Assembly (NCBI GenBank): GCA_949752795.1
Contig: OX457058.1
Span: 33,358,587-33,422,586, forward strand
Length of the DNA: 64,000 nucleotides
Source: Hyperoodon ampullatus
Lineage: Eukaryota; Chordata; Mammalia; Artiodactyla; Ziphiidae
Direction of reading: 5' to 3'
This document shows positions 12,406 to 23,545 of the stretch, piece by piece. The notes under the pieces were generated by a model. It searched no databases. It was given only the letters and a program-made list of their open reading frames with translations, and was not told the origin of the DNA. Both the position numbers and the translations under genes were made by a program. Numbering within the stretch: position 1 is the first letter of the stretch; the number at the start of each line of letters is the position of its first letter.

Positions 12406-14165
12406 AGAGGGCTTGCAGGTGAACGAGGCTGACATGGTGAATCTGGAAGGAGCCTGGGGTCATATGAGGGGAGTGCTGGTTTGGAAGGGCTCTGGGGGCC
12501 CAGGAAGATGGCAGACCTACCTCTGACCCCGTAGCATATGGGACATGAGAGAACAAGTCTCTTCTCCAGAAGAAATGCTGCCAGGGAAGCAAGCAGATCA
12601 GGCTGGACTGTTAAGTCAGGGGGGCTGGGGAATGGCCTTCAGCTTCTGAAAGGAGCTGAGGATATAGGCGTTTGTTTATTTCAGAGTGCGTGTTCCAGAT
12701 GGCACCCAGAGGAGATGAGGGAGGAGGGGAACGGGGGGCTTGGCTCGTCGTGGTTGAAGAGGAGAGAGTAGAGAGAGGTGACCAGGGTGGCGGGAGTTCA
12801 GGCACCAGCCAAAGGAAAGCAGGATGGGATTCACGGTGAGACCAGCCAGTGACAGGATCACAAAGCAGGGAGTCCTCCTGACCCAGTGGATGAGGTTGGG
12901 GGTCAGGGGAGATTCTGGAAGGGGTCAGCTTTGGCCTGGTTGATTGTGTTTCTAGGGACCCACTGGGAACCAGTCCTAGAAATCCAGACCCATGGTTCTA
13001 AGCAGACCAAGGTTTCTGTGGGTCAGGAAAGAAGGTTAAGAGCAGTATAAACAGCAGCTGTGTCTCCATGCTTGCTTCTCTTCTGGGGAGCCCCGTTGTA
13101 AGTAAACTCGACACCCAGTTGCCATGGGATGGAGCGTGATTCTCAGTCCATTACACTGGGACTCACTGCCCAGAGCCCGGGGGTTGGCCCCCTACCTTCA
13201 TACATCTATCTCCCCTGCTATTAAATTTGTCACAAATCCAATTTCCATAAGCCTTTCAGGACCACACCTACTGCATAAAGTAGGCATGGTTTCCATTTCC
13301 AAGGAGCCTGGAGAGGGGGTTCGTTGTGCCTGAGGAAATTGGAGACGCACACGGAGAAATAAACGCTGAAGCTGTTGCCCCTCAGGGTCAGGACAGCAGA
13401 CCATGGAAATGTGTTTTTTCATTTCCTCATGTTCCAGGGCTCATGTGCTTCGCAGCTGTGATTTATTTTCACAGCACACTCTGGAATTTGACAGACTCTC
13501 ATGCTGGCCTGCTTCACAGCTGAAATCATTTGCCATTTGGTAGATGATGAAGCAAGTGACAATTTCCACTAAAACAGCCCTAAAAAGAAGACGTCTATGA
13601 GTGAGACAGACAGGTGTCAAACACAGGCAGATGGCCCCAGGGCCTCCTTCGCGTGGGATGGTGCCAGAGCTCCCAGCAGACAGAGAGCCCGGGAGACGGG
13701 CTTGAACTCTGGGGTGCACCTCCTGCTTAAAGATGCGTGGCTCTGTAGTGGGCATGATGGTAATTACCGGTGTTTGGAGGCCTGCTCACCCCACACCCTA
13801 CAGAGCCCTGGTCCACGTGGGGAGCTGGGGAGCGAAGGCTGCAGTGTCCCAGCTGCTGCTGCAGGTGCTGGGGAAAGAGAGTTGACGCCCCTTCCGAGAC
13901 CCTGCGTGCCGCCCCTGCTCCCTCCCCTCCGCTGGAAGCAGTGGGAGTCACTTGGGTGGGGGGAGGGTGCCTTCTTCAAGGACCTTTGGATTTCAAGTGA
14001 TAGAAACCCATTCAACCCATTCAGCAAAGGTGTGGCTCTCTGACCACTTTCTTACTCTGACTTTATTTTGTTCCTAGCGCTTATTTCCTCCCGACACACA
14101 CTCTCTCCTCCCTTCCCTTCTTCTGTTCTTTGGTTTTTGCTGTCTGTTCACGCACTGGAATATAA
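12406..14165. other. Upstream intron sequence, no recognised gene
   Basis: Purine-rich on the + strand to about 12950, possibly an old antisense LINE. No exon was recognised. Confidence 0.35.
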
Positions 14166-14270
14166 TGGCCTTTGCCTGTTTAGCTTTTTGTGCTTATATT
14201 GGTGCCGACATATTGTAGGTGTTTAATAAATATGTATTAAATGATGACAAGATGACACCTTGGGTAGATT
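14166..14270 (+). repeat. L2 3'-end remnant
   Basis: The phrase ATATTGTAGGTGTTTAATAA followed by ATATGTATTAAATGATGA matches the L2 terminal region (...TAGGTGCTCAATAAATGTTT). Confidence 0.55.
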
Positions 14271-14480
14271 GTGACAATAAATAGGAGTTAGTCAGGCAAA
14301 GGGAAGGGAGGTCCCAAGGCAGCTGCAGGGAAGGCCCAGAGCTGAGAGGTGAGAGCCGCCCCTGGGGACCCATGATGAGTCATTGTATGCCAGGGAGGGA
14401 GCTGAGCGGTGGTGGGTGACTGGTCCGCAGGAGGGGGTGACAAGTAGAGTGAGGTGAGCAGAGACCAGATCTTGGGGGAC

Positions 14481-14597
14481 TTTTTAATGCCATGCGGCAT
14501 GCGGCATGCGGGATCTTAGTACCGATCAGAGATTGAACCCACGCCCCCTGCAGTGGAAACGCAGAGTCTTAACCACTGGACTGCCAGGGAAGTCCCA
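14481..14597 (-). mobile_element. Short tRNA-derived SINE (CHR/Bov-tA-like), antisense
   Basis: Reads GGGACTTCCCTGGCAGTCCA on the - strand, with a B-box-like region. It is flanked by TTGGGGGAC at 14472-14480 and 14598-14606. A short tandem run of CATGCGG (three units) lies at its distal end. Confidence 0.8.
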
Positions 14598-14724
14598 TTG
14601 GGGGACCTTTGATACTGGGCTACAGGACTTGGATTTTATTGGGAATCCATCGCGGGGAGCATGAAGGGTTTTCAAGGAGGAGTGTGACAGGATCATTTGT
14701 TTGAAGTCTGCTGGGAAACTCACA

Positions 14725-14870
14725 CTTACTGCTTTCCTTCTGTGTGCAGATCACTTGTGTGTGTGTTGTGTCACAATGATCCTGAAAGTGAGGTCCTACT
14801 CCTCCGTTTTGCAGGAATAAGACTGTGGACTAGAGAAGCTAAGTGCTGGGGGTCACACAAGGCATAGAAC
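14725..14870 (+). repeat. MIR-like SINE remnant
   Basis: Weak MIR pattern: TCCTACTCCTCCGTTTTGCA, then GACTAGAGAAGCTAAGTG, then GGGTCACACAAGGCA. Confidence 0.4.
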
Positions 14871-15094
14871 CATTGTCATTTTTGTGTTTTAAGTAAGGAC
14901 TTCCGGTAGCTGTGCAGAAGCCTGATTGAAGGGGGCAAGGCTGTTGCAGCACTCCATCCAGGGGAACAGCGAGGGCAGATCTAAGTAGTAGCAGTGCAGA
15001 TGGACGTGCATAGACCAAGGGGTACAGGAGGGAATGTTGACAGAATGTCAGTAATTGACCAGACGTTGGAGTGAGTTTTTCATATTCACTATTT

Positions 15095-15300
15095 AATAAG
15101 CAGTTATAGAGCACCTTCTGTGAGCCATGCTCACTTTATAGTATTAACCCATTTAATCCTCGCAACAACCATCCGAGCAAAGTGCTATTATTATCCTCGT
15201 TTTACAGATGAAGAAGCTGAAGCACAGAGATGTTAGGTAACTTGCCCAGGGTCACACAGTAAGTGAAGGAGGCAGGATTTAAAGCTAGGTCCACGCTCTT
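15095..15300 (+). repeat. MIR SINE remnant
   Basis: Contains the conserved MIR core order: CATTTAATCCTCGCAACAAC, then TTTTACAGATGAAGAAGCTG, then GGTAACTTGCCCAGGGTCAC ACAG. Confidence 0.85.
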
Positions 15301-15309
15301 AGCTGTTCG

Positions 15310-15780
15310 ATTTCTAGATTGAGCAACTGAGTCGCGGTCGTGCCAATGACCAAGGTAGGGAGCTATGGAAAAGGCAGCTCTGGATGCTTTGGACAGGAGG
15401 ACGGATTTGGTTTTGGACCTGTGGAGTATAAGGTGTCTGAGATGCCCAAGAGACCGTTGGACACAGAGGAGCTTCCCAGAGGTCTGGCTGGAGATGACGT
15501 CTGGGTGTCATCGGCATGTAGGGAGTAGTGGAGCCAAAACATTACTAGAGGGTCCTGGGGAGAGTGAGAGAGAAAAGGACCGACGCCCCCACACCCCAGG
15601 AGTGCCAGGCTGGGCTGAGGAGGAAGAGCCACCACAAGGGCTGAGAACCAGCAAAGGAGAAGCAGGAGAAAGTGGTGTCCTGGGGTAAGAATGTTCCAAG
15701 GAGGAGGGACGGGTCAAGGTCAGGGATGAAAGCAAGAGCGACTGAATAGTGTGTGTTGAATGTGGCAACAAACAGGGACC
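15310..15780 (-). repeat. CR1/L2-class LINE remnant, reverse transcriptase region
   Basis: The - strand translates around 15550 to LHYSLHADDTQTSS, a decayed form of the YADD catalytic motif of CR1/L2-class reverse transcriptases. The surrounding order (MEMGVPQG-like upstream, ISTW-like region downstream) fits. The sequence is too diverged to define ends. Confidence 0.6.
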
Positions 15781-16321
15781 CTGTGGTCTAGGCTGGAGCA
15801 GCCTTGTGAGCTGTAGAGAAGGCAGAGTGCGGGGGCCAAGCCATCAGGCGGAGCGGGGCGGGAGACAGTGCACGTGGACAGGACGCTCTGACTGCGGGGG
15901 TTAGGGGGAGGATGGGAACTTCAGAAGTTGGGGGACAGGACGGGAACTTCCAAGAAGGATTTTTTGTTTGTTCCCCACCCCACCCTGAGACACCCATGAT
16001 GAAAGATACTTGATGATGTTTGAATACTGGAAGGAGCGGATGGTAGGGAGGGGAGAAGTTAGAAATAACTGGGTTGGGGGGCTCTGGCTAATGGAACAAA
16101 GCCCATTGTGGGTGGGGAGGATGCACTGAGATTCAGCATTTCTTCCTCTGAGATGAGAGCACAGCGGGTGATGGGTGCAGATGTGTGTGTGTTTTAACGC
16201 AGGGACAGGGAAACAAGGAGGTAACAATCCATTTATACTAGCGTGTTACTTAATGCCAATTGTGTTGAAAAGTCCTCTTATGGATGGGTAAAAACAACTC
16301 AGTTCGACTAGCAAGCGTATA

Positions 16322-16707
16322 CAGTCGAGCCTCAGTATCCATGCGATTAGTTCCAGTACCCGCCACAGATGCCAAAGTCCACGGACGCTCGGGTCTCTTA
16401 TATAAAACAGTGTAGTATTTGCATGTGGGATCTTAGTTCCCCGACCAGGGATCGAACCCACATCTCCTGCATTGGAAGCGTGGGGTCCTAACCACTGGGC
16501 TGCCACAGAAGTCCCCCTCCTGTATACTTTAAATCATCTCTAGATTACTTGTAACACTTATATGTAATAACAATATAAATCCTATGTAAATAGTTAATTC
16601 AAGTTTCGCTTTTTGGAAATTTCTGGAATTTTTTCCCCCAAATATTTCCCATCCATGGTTGGTTGAATCTGGGAATGCAGAACCCATGAAATACGGAGGG
16701 CTGATTG
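16322..16707. mobile_element. MER2/Tigger2-like DNA transposon interrupted by a SINE
   Basis: Bounded by TA, with ends CAGTCGAGCCTCAGTATCCA and (reverse complement of the right end) CAATCAGCCCTCCGTATTTC. The interior has TATACTTTAAATCATCTCTA GATTACTTGTAA-type sequence, as in MER2. A short antisense SINE interrupts it at 16421-16515. Confidence 0.8.
16421..16515 (-). mobile_element. Short tRNA-derived SINE inside the MER2/Tigger2 element
   Basis: The - strand head is GGGGACTTCTGTGGCAGCCC with a B-box-like GGGTTCGATCCCTGG region. No tail or duplication is obvious, so the insert is old or partial. Confidence 0.75.
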
Positions 16708-16958
16708 TACACTGAATCAGACACCATCAGTGGTGCTAGGACACCACATTTTGAACTTGATTCCTTTCTTCAAGGTACAGAGCTCAAGGTCAAGGAAAAT
16801 GCACATGTAATTAAATCATTACAATACAATGTGGAAAGTGTTATAAATGTCTGTTTCTTCCACCAGCCACGGTGGTAGACATGATCTTGCACATAGTTGC
16901 ATCCCCTGAGCCTCACAAGATGCCTGTCTCATGAAAAGCATTTGATAAATACTGAAGG

Positions 16959-17018
16959 AAGGAATGAGGGAGGAAGGGAGGGAGAGAGGGAGGAAGGGAG
17001 AAGAAGGAAGAAAAGGAC
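16959..17018 (+). repeat. GA-rich (GGAAGGGA-like) simple repeat
   Basis: Sixty bases of nearly pure purine with irregular GGAAGG, GGGAGAGA units. Confidence 0.85.
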
Positions 17019-17628
17019 ATGAAGCTCTGCCTGAAGAACTTAGACAAGATCTCCCAGAGGTTGTGACATGCGGACTGGTGCTGAAGGATGAGTAGCAGCT
17101 CACCAGGATGACAGTTCACGTGGAACAGAGAGAGCATCTCTGGCAGAAAGGACCATATCTGCAAACGTGTGAGGGCACAAGGCACTTATAGATACGCCTG
17201 CCTGGTGAGTGCTTTGATGAGGCCACGGTCCAGAGCTGCTCTCTGTACTGCAGGGACGCCTCTAACCACATATGGTTACTAAGCATCCGAAACGGGGCCA
17301 GTCGGAATTGAGATATGCTCTACATGTAAAATACACACCAATTTCAAAGACTTAGTATGAGAAAATGTGAAATATCCCATTAGTAATTTTTGCAGGGATT
17401 ACATGTTGAAAGGATAATGTTTTGGATATATTATTAAAAGTAATTTTACCTGCTTCTTTTCACGTTTTAAAAATGTTCCTGCTAGAACATTTAAAATTAC
17501 ATAGATGGCTCTTAGTATGTTTCTCTTGGACAGGGTACTAGGAAATGTAGGGGAAATGAGGTTGAGTGGCGGGCAGGGGCCAAATCATGAAGGACTCTGT
17601 AGGGACCTCCTGTAAGCAATGCAGTTTT

Positions 17629-17842
17629 TAAAAACTTTTTATTTTATATTGGAGTATAGTTGATTTACAATGTTGTGTTAGTTTCAGGTGTACAGCAAAG
17701 TGATTCAGTTATACATATACATATATCTATTCTTTTTCAGATTCTTTTCCCGTATAGGTTATTACAAGAGTATTGAGTAGAGTCCCCTGTGCTATACACA
17801 CTCCTATATATAAAATAGATAATCAACAGGGACCTGCCATAT
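17629..17842 (-). mobile_element. L1 3' end, antisense, with target duplication AGCAATGCAGTTTT
   Basis: Reverse complement of the cetartiodactyl L1 3' UTR (GAGTATAGTTGATTTACAAT and GTTTCAGGTGTACAGCAAAG). AGCAATGCAGTTTT occurs before it (17615-17628) and after it (17843-17856). The second copy also serves as the left duplication of the adjoining SINE. Confidence 0.85.
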
Positions 17843-17856
17843 AGCAATGCAGTTTT

Positions 17857-17861
17857 GTTTG

Positions 17862-17892
<31 letters not shown>

Positions 17893-18086
17893 GCGGTACG
17901 CGGGCCTCTCACTGTTGTGGCCTCTCCCGTTGCGGAGCACAGGCTCCGGACACGCAGGCTCAGCAGCCATGGCCCACGGGCCTAGCCGCTCCGCGGCATG
18001 TGGGATCTTCCCGGACCGGGGCACGAACCCGTATCCCCTGCATCGGCAGGCGGATTCTCAACCACTGCGCCACCAGGGAAGCCCAC
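17857..18086 (-). mobile_element. CHR-type SINE, antisense, at the same target as the adjacent L1
   Basis: The T-rich tail (GTTTT units) comes first on the + strand, then GCGGTACGCGGGCCTCTCAC, and the head ends ...CCAGGGAAGCCC. TAGCAATGCAGTTTT is exact at 17842-17856 and 18087-18101. Confidence 0.95.
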
Positions 18087-18101
18087 TAGCAATGCAGTTT
18101 T

Positions 18102-18840
18102 AAGCCAAAGCGGGCACAGTCAGATGCGTGTTGTCTAGACAGCTGTCAGCCGTGTGAAAGGTGGACCGAGGAGAGAGGATGCTGGGGGTTGGAAGTGAGT
18201 CAGTCTCCCTCGAGGAATGATGAGCCAGATGAGATGGACCGACTGAGTGTGCGGGAGGCAGGGGAGAGGAAGGTAAGATGACATCTAGAATTCTGGCTTC
18301 AATTGCTGTTGGATGGAGATGCTTTTGCGGGTATCTGGGGAGAAGTGGGTGACGCTGCCTTCGAGGTATACAGTCACCTGCTGGTGGTCTAGATCTTGTT
18401 GCTGGAGGTGTAGACGTAGGGTCATTAGGATAGAGGTGATCATGAAAACCTCGGAGTGGATAAAATCGCATAGAGGATGCATAGAACAAGAAGAGAAGAT
18501 GGCTGAGGTTGGAGCCCCTGGGGGATGAAGGGGCGGACACGAGGAGAGTGGAGAGTGCTTGTCACAAGCCAAGGGGAGGGGGGCTTTTTGAGAATCACTG
18601 TGCCGTTGAGTAAAGTTCTGCAAAGCAGCCAGATGAGTCAAAGAGAGAACGCGTTTTGGATTTAGCAATAAGAAAGTTGCTGGTGACCTTGGTGAATGCT
18701 GTTTCCATGAAGTAGTGGGGGAGAAAGCCGAATTGGAGGGACTGGTGGTGATGGAATTGAACAATGCAGAGACAGCAAGTGTGGACCACTCTTTGAAGAA
18801 AACAAGGCATTTGAATTGTGTGGATTTCATTGCTTAAAGA
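18102..18840 (-). repeat. CR1/L2-class LINE remnant, reverse transcriptase region
   Basis: The - strand reads LQFGFLPHYFMETAFTKVTS then NFLIAKSKTRSLFDSS near 18640-18760. This matches the conserved LQSGF.P..STETAL.KV.ND segment of CR1/L2-class reverse transcriptases. Further on, GFHDHLYPNDPTST corresponds to the YADD region. Stops and frameshifts are frequent. It ends about 140 bp before the ARNT2 exon at 18978. Confidence 0.7.
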
Positions 18841-18977
18841 ATGTTGGGAATTCCAAGAAACAAACGATTTGCGATTTGCCCCGTGTGTTTGCATTTGTAG
18901 AGCTCTCCCTGCACCTGCACGCCCCCCCAATCAAAGGCAGAGACTTATGCAAATGTCCTTTTCTCTCTCTCTCTCAG

Positions 18978-19080
18978 GCCGGATCTTGGACCTGAAGACA
19001 GGGACGGTCAAGAAAGAAGGACAGCAGTCATCCATGAGGATGTGCATGGGCTCCCGGAGGTCCTTCATCTGCAGGATGAG
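18978..19080 (+). CDS. ARNT2: ARNT2 internal coding exon, PAS-A region ([13 protein letters not shown])
   Basis: This 103-nt exon begins with two bases completing a Gly codon, then reads [16 protein letters not shown] and, further on, [13 protein letters not shown]. It ends with two bases of an Arg codon completed in the next exon. The acceptor is strong: a CT-repeat tract ending CTCTCAG. The donor is GAG|GTCTGT, moderate because +3 and +4 are not purines. In bHLH-PAS proteins this segment lies in the PAS-A half that helps heterodimer choice. It is identical or nearly so to ARNT and ARNT2 of other mammals as recalled, so purifying selection is likely. A CR1/L2-class LINE remnant ends just upstream. 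No preceding exon was recognised in the first 18.9 kb. Confidence 0.95.
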
Positions 19081-19507
19081 GTCTGTTTGGGGGAACAGTG
19101 GGCTGGGCTCTGATGGGGTTGCTCCCTTCTCACCTCCGCTGAGAGTCCTGATGGGCTGTAAGGTCACACCTTCACTCTGGTGATGTCATCTCCTGACTGC
19201 AGCGTGTAAGCCTCCTCCTTCTTGGTCTGTCTCACCTGTAAATGGAGAAGATAGGTCGACAGTTGGACATATAATTCAGGAATTCACAGGAGAGTTTGGG
19301 GCTGAAGACATAGAGTCAGGGATTGACGACAGTGAGGTGTATCTAAAGCCCCGAGACCACATGAGATCACCTGGGAAATGAGTGTTGCTAGAGAAGAGGT
19401 CAGAGCTCTGAGCTCAGGCCACCCCTGCACCAGGGAGGCAAGGAAGAACCGGCAGAGACTGAGAAGGAGCAGCTGGGCAGATGGCAGGGAACAAGAGAGG
19501 GAGAAGG

Positions 19508-19710
19508 GGCTTCCCTGGTGGCGCAGCGGTTGAGAGTCCACCTGCCGATGCAGGGGACACGGGTTCGTGCCCTGGTCCGGGAAGATCCCACATGCCGTGG
19601 AGCGGCTGGGCCCGTGAGCCATGGCCGCTGAGCCTGCGCGTCCGGAGCCTGTGCTCCGCAATGGGAGAGGCCACAACAGTGAGAGGCCCGCGTACTGCAA
19701 AAAAAAAAAG
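19508..19710 (+). mobile_element. CHR-type SINE with 14-bp target duplication
   Basis: Head GGCTTCCCTGGTGGCGCAGC and an A-rich tail. The duplication AGAGAGGGAGAAGG is exact at 19494-19507 and 19713-19726. It lies in the ARNT2 intron in sense orientation, 430 bp after an exon. Confidence 0.95.
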
Positions 19711-19726
19711 AGAGAGAGGGAGAAGG

Positions 19727-21734
19727 AAGTTTCCAGGAGGAAGGCATGGTCCACTGCCAGATGCTGCTGCTGATTCCCAGATACGGGGACTGAGGATCCA
19801 TCACTGGCCCCCAGGGGGAGAAACAGCGGCAGCTGGAGCTGCAGGCAGGTGAACGAGGCGGGCGTCCTCCTCTCCTCCAGGAAAGAAGTCAGTCCCCGCT
19901 GGCTCGGGCACATGGTCTCCCAGGCTCTTCTTGTGCACTTTTCCCGACAAGTCCACCCAAGTCCACACCGATCCTGATTCAGCTCCAGCGCCTCCTGCCC
20001 TCTCCGACCTCCTCCCCGCCCCTGCCAAGCTTCCCGATGCTCCGATCTCAGGGCCGGGCACAGTGGAGCTGCTCACTACCGTCACCTTCCTCCAGTGGTT
20101 TGCTTCTGGGACGGGGACTTACCACTTGAGCATCTGTTGGGAACTATGAAGTTACAGACAATCAATGTTTAAAACAAGTCTATATTTTCACTAATTCAAA
20201 GTCACCTTTTAAAGCAACTCTACTTCTTAAACGAAAACTGTTCATCTACAGGCTAGGCCATCTCAGATCACAGGTTGCCTGTGTTGAGGGGAGACCTGCC
20301 TCTCTAACCTCTAGCTGAGTCCGGAGAACCAGCAGAGGACTTGAGTATGGCTGTCCTTTCCTCCCAGTCGGCTCCTCTCCAGGCTGAGCATTTGGAATGC
20401 TTCCAGAAGACACGGATGGAATCCCCTTCACCGCCTGCCTCAGGTCATAAGGCCGTGTTGGAGTGACAATACACGAGCATCTCCTTGTGATTTAGCACTG
20501 AGTCTGCGCAGACTGCCTTCCCTCTGTTCAGCCTACAGGGGGAAGCTGGGGGGCTCGACTCACATGCATTAGTGTCCAACCAGGAACAGAATGCCGTCAG
20601 GTAATGTAGTCCAACACAGCAAGGGCTTTCCGCAGTGCTTTGGCCAATAGGGTAAATGCCCATCCTAGCTTGATGGACATTCAGTCTAGCACCAGCAATG
20701 TGAATTCTTAATTGCACCATCTAAGCAGCTGCCTTGTGAATGAATTTATTGGAAGCATCAAGTTCACCATTCCTGAGTAGCCTCCAATGCCATTATCACT
20801 CCCGAATCGACCAGATTCAGGCGGTCCGCTCCCTGCCCTGGTGCCTCTCAAGACATGCTCTAGGTAGCTTTTCCCAGTGCCAGACCCACACTACCTGGAT
20901 TTACCTGTAAGGTGAGCAGCACTGCCATCCGCTGAGAGCATGGCCTTCCCCTCCAAATCAGCTTAGTTTCAGGAAGACACTGGGCATCCCCAGGCAGCAA
21001 TGTCTTAGATTGACACTGCTGTGAAAATACGCCTGTGCTGGCAGCCATCCCAGGTCTCAGAGTATATAATTGGACTCTTATCTTTGTTGTATTGAATACT
21101 GAGGCATCCAGGGCATTACCTGCTATGCAGTTGGGAAGTGGAAGCACATGTAAAGAGTGGACGTCCTGAGAGCACAGGTCAGAGGTTGGCCACAGTGCAG
21201 GCTTTGGACGTGCAGAGCCTGGATGCTGAGACAGTTATGGAGAAGGCAGAAAAGGTGCTACCAGAGTGGGCAGTGGGACGCCTCACATCCCCTGCCTCCC
21301 AGAGAAGGACCCCAGAAAGCCCTGATTCCAGACTCATCCCTCCCTGTCCCCACTCTGTCCTTTGCCATCCGTAGGCTTGCAGCTGTCTGCTTATTCCTAG
21401 TGCCAGAACATTGCAGGGGAGGAGGCAGTTTCCATACTGTGAAGCTAAAGCCTGAGAAGATGCTTCTGTTCATCAACTGGCAACATCTGTTTTGAGTTGA
21501 TGCCTCTGCTCGGGCCTGGAGAGACGCTGTTGCTGTCATCACCCCCTTCCCTTGTTTCCTGAAAGCCACCAAGTTACACTGAAATGATCTGCAGGACGGA
21601 GCATGGCCAGGATCCTCCTGGTGTCTTTCTGGATGTCTGCGGCTCCTGGGCTGGGCCCTGAGACAATTTCCATGTGCAATGCAGAATGGCTCACGTGCCT
21701 CTTGCCTTCAGTGACAATCAAAATTCAATCAAAA
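19727..21734. other. ARNT2 intron, no recognised feature
   Basis: About 2 kb with no clear repeat. Two modest open frames on the - strand (20445-20720 and 20860-21147) show no recognised domain. This could be conserved intron or an old unidentified element. Confidence 0.4.
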
Positions 21735-21802
21735 TTTTCTCTTTCTGACTTACTTCACTCTGTATGACACACTCTAGGTGCATCCACCTGACTACAAATA
21801 AC
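21735..21802 (-). repeat. 68-bp L1 interior fragment, 67/68 identical to 22925-22992
   Basis: The segment TTTTCTCTTTCTGACTTACT continuing to ACTACAAATAAC is the same as 22925-22992 except G for A at 21790. It has neither a poly-A tail nor 3' UTR, so it did not arrive as an ordinary truncated L1. It lies 148 bp before the exon at 21951. Confidence 0.85.
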
Positions 21803-21950
21803 AGGCATGCAACCCTGCCTCTGCACTTTGGAAGGAACTTGGCTACAGGGTGCTCGCATTAGATAAGGCCCATATACTTGCCTGCAGCACTGTGTGCTTT
21901 ATAAACTTGCCTAGGTCTTCACTCACTCTAATATATTTATCAAATCTTAG

Positions 21951-22016
21951 GTGTGGAAATGCTCCTTTGGACCACCTTCCTCTAAACAGAATAACCACCA
22001 TGAGGAAAAGGTTCAG
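21951..22016 (+). CDS. ARNT2: ARNT2 internal coding exon, PAS-A loop (CGNAPLDHLPLNR)
   Basis: The exon is 66 nt. The first base completes the split Arg codon; it then reads CGNAPLDHLPLNRITTMRKR plus F and ends with AG of another split Arg. CGNAPLDHLPLNR is specific to ARNT2 (ARNT has CGNSSVDPVSVNR, from memory). The acceptor AAATCTTAG follows an AT-rich stretch with a poor pyrimidine tract, whereas the donor CAG|GTCAGTAAG is good. Because the length is divisible by three and both ends are in the same phase, skipping would keep the frame; the weak acceptor makes that conceivable. A 68-bp L1-derived segment lies 148 bp upstream. Confidence 0.94.
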
Positions 22017-22357
22017 GTCAGTAAGCCTTTCTGATGTATGTTTTGGGGCTATGCTGGTAGATAGCTTCAATGCACTAAGCTAAGGAGTAGCTGAACTTGA
22101 AGATGGGGCTTAGCCTTGGAGAGCACCAAGAGACCCGCACATCAGGGTTGCAGTGGTTGAGATGAGAAAGGGAGTTGGGTGGATTTATTTTGCACATTCA
22201 GACCATGTAGGAGGAGGGAAAACAGGATGGTGGGAAGTCAAGATTGAAAACACAAGGCCAACAGGAGAACCCAGTAACTTAGATGCCAAAAGAGTCATGG
22301 ACATCCTTGCCTCACCCCCAGATGTCGAAAGCAAGCTCACAGAAGTTCTTTCTCTAG

Positions 22358-22443
22358 GAATGGCCTTGGCCCTGTGAAAGAAGGAGAAGCCCAGTATGCT
22401 GTGGTCCACTGCACGGGCTACATCAAGGCTTGGCCTCCAGCAG
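22358..22443 (+). CDS. ARNT2: ARNT2 internal coding exon, end of PAS-A ([14 protein letters not shown])
   Basis: The 86-nt exon starts with the G completing Arg, then encodes [20 protein letters not shown] followed by YIKAWPPA, and ends with the first base of a Gly codon. The acceptor TTTCTCTAG and donor CAG|GTAAGC are near consensus. [13 protein letters not shown] is the conserved C-terminal strand of PAS-A in ARNT and ARNT2. The intron before it is only 341 nt. The intron after it is 34 kb and holds most of the transposon load of the window. Confidence 0.95.
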
Positions 22444-22516
22444 GTAAGCAGAACCTGCATATTCATTCCCAGGGATCTCATGTTATTTCACCTCACCATG
22501 GTATCCTGTTAGAAAT

Positions 22517-23140
22517 GCATTCTTTTTTTTTTAACATCTTTATTGGAGTATAATTGCTTTACATTGTTGTGTTAGTTTCTGCTGTATAACAAAGTGAATC
22601 AGCTATATGCATACATATATTCCCACATCTCCTCCCTCTTGCATCTCCCTCCCACCCTCCTTATCCCACCCCTCTAGGTGGTCGCAAAGCACTGAGCTGA
22701 TCTCCCTGTGCCACACAGCTGCCTCCCACTAGATATCTATTTTACATTTGGTAGTGTATATATGTCAGTGCTACTCTTTCACTTCGTCCCAGCTTACCCT
22801 TTCCCCTCACCGTGTCCTCAAATCCATTCTCTACGTCTGTGTCTTTATTCCCGTCCTGCCCCAAGGTTCATCAGAACCATTTTTTTTTAGATTCCATATA
22901 TGTGTGTTAGCATATGGTATTTGTTTTTCTCTTTCTGACTTACTTCACTCTGTATGACACACTCTAGGTGCATCCACCTAACTACAAATAACTCAATTTC
23001 ATTTCTTTTCATGGCTGAGTAATATTCCACTGCATATATGTGCCACATCTTTATCCATTCATCTGTCGATGGACACTTACGTTGCTTCCATGTCCTGGGT
23101 ATTGTAAATAGTGCTGCAATGAACACTGTGCTACATGACT
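22517..23140 (-). mobile_element. L1 3' end, antisense, 5'-truncated
   Basis: Begins after TTCTTTTTTTT with ATCTTTATTGGAGTATAATT, which is the reverse complement of the L1 3' end. It continues through the 3' UTR (CACTAGATATCTATTTTACA) into the last part of ORF2 (reverse complement of the VEYYSAMKRNEIE region). It is followed directly by a second antisense L1. Confidence 0.88.
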
Positions 23141-23545
23141 CTTATTGGTTTTTTTTTTTTTAATGTTTATTTATTTATTTATTTATTTATTTATTTTCTT
23201 ATTAGTCATCCATTTTATACACATCAGAGTATATATGTCAATCCCAATCTCCCAATTCATCACACCACCACCCCCACCCCGTGCTGCTTTCTGCGCTTGG
23301 TGTCCATACGTTTTTTCTCTACTTCTGTGTCTCAATTTCTGCTCTGCAAACCGGTTCATCGGTTCCATTTTCTAGGTTCCACATATATGCGTTAATATAC
23401 GCTATTTCTTTTTCTCTTTCTGACTTACTTCACTCTGTATGACAGTCTCTAGATGCATCCACGTCTCCACAAATGACCCAATTTTGTTTCTTTTTATGGC
23501 TGAGTAATATTCCATTGTATATATGTACCACATCTTGTTTATTCA

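Noticed and set aside
18285..18830. The 181-codon - strand frame as a gene
   Set aside because: It overlaps the CR1/L2-class LINE reverse-transcriptase remnant, with the conserved blocks spread over several frames.
1..18977. The preceding ARNT2 exon (HPDDVEKLREQL region)
   Set aside because: No stretch with splice sites encoding it was found on the + strand. It is probably upstream of the window, although a short exon could be missed by eye.
20445..21147. Two - strand open frames of about 90 codons as a novel gene
   Set aside because: No start context, domain, splice support or codon bias was recognised, and the frames are within chance expectation.
23160..23198. TTTA/TTTAT tract as a CRISPR-like or functional repeat
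   Set aside because: It is the simple A-rich tail of the antisense L1.
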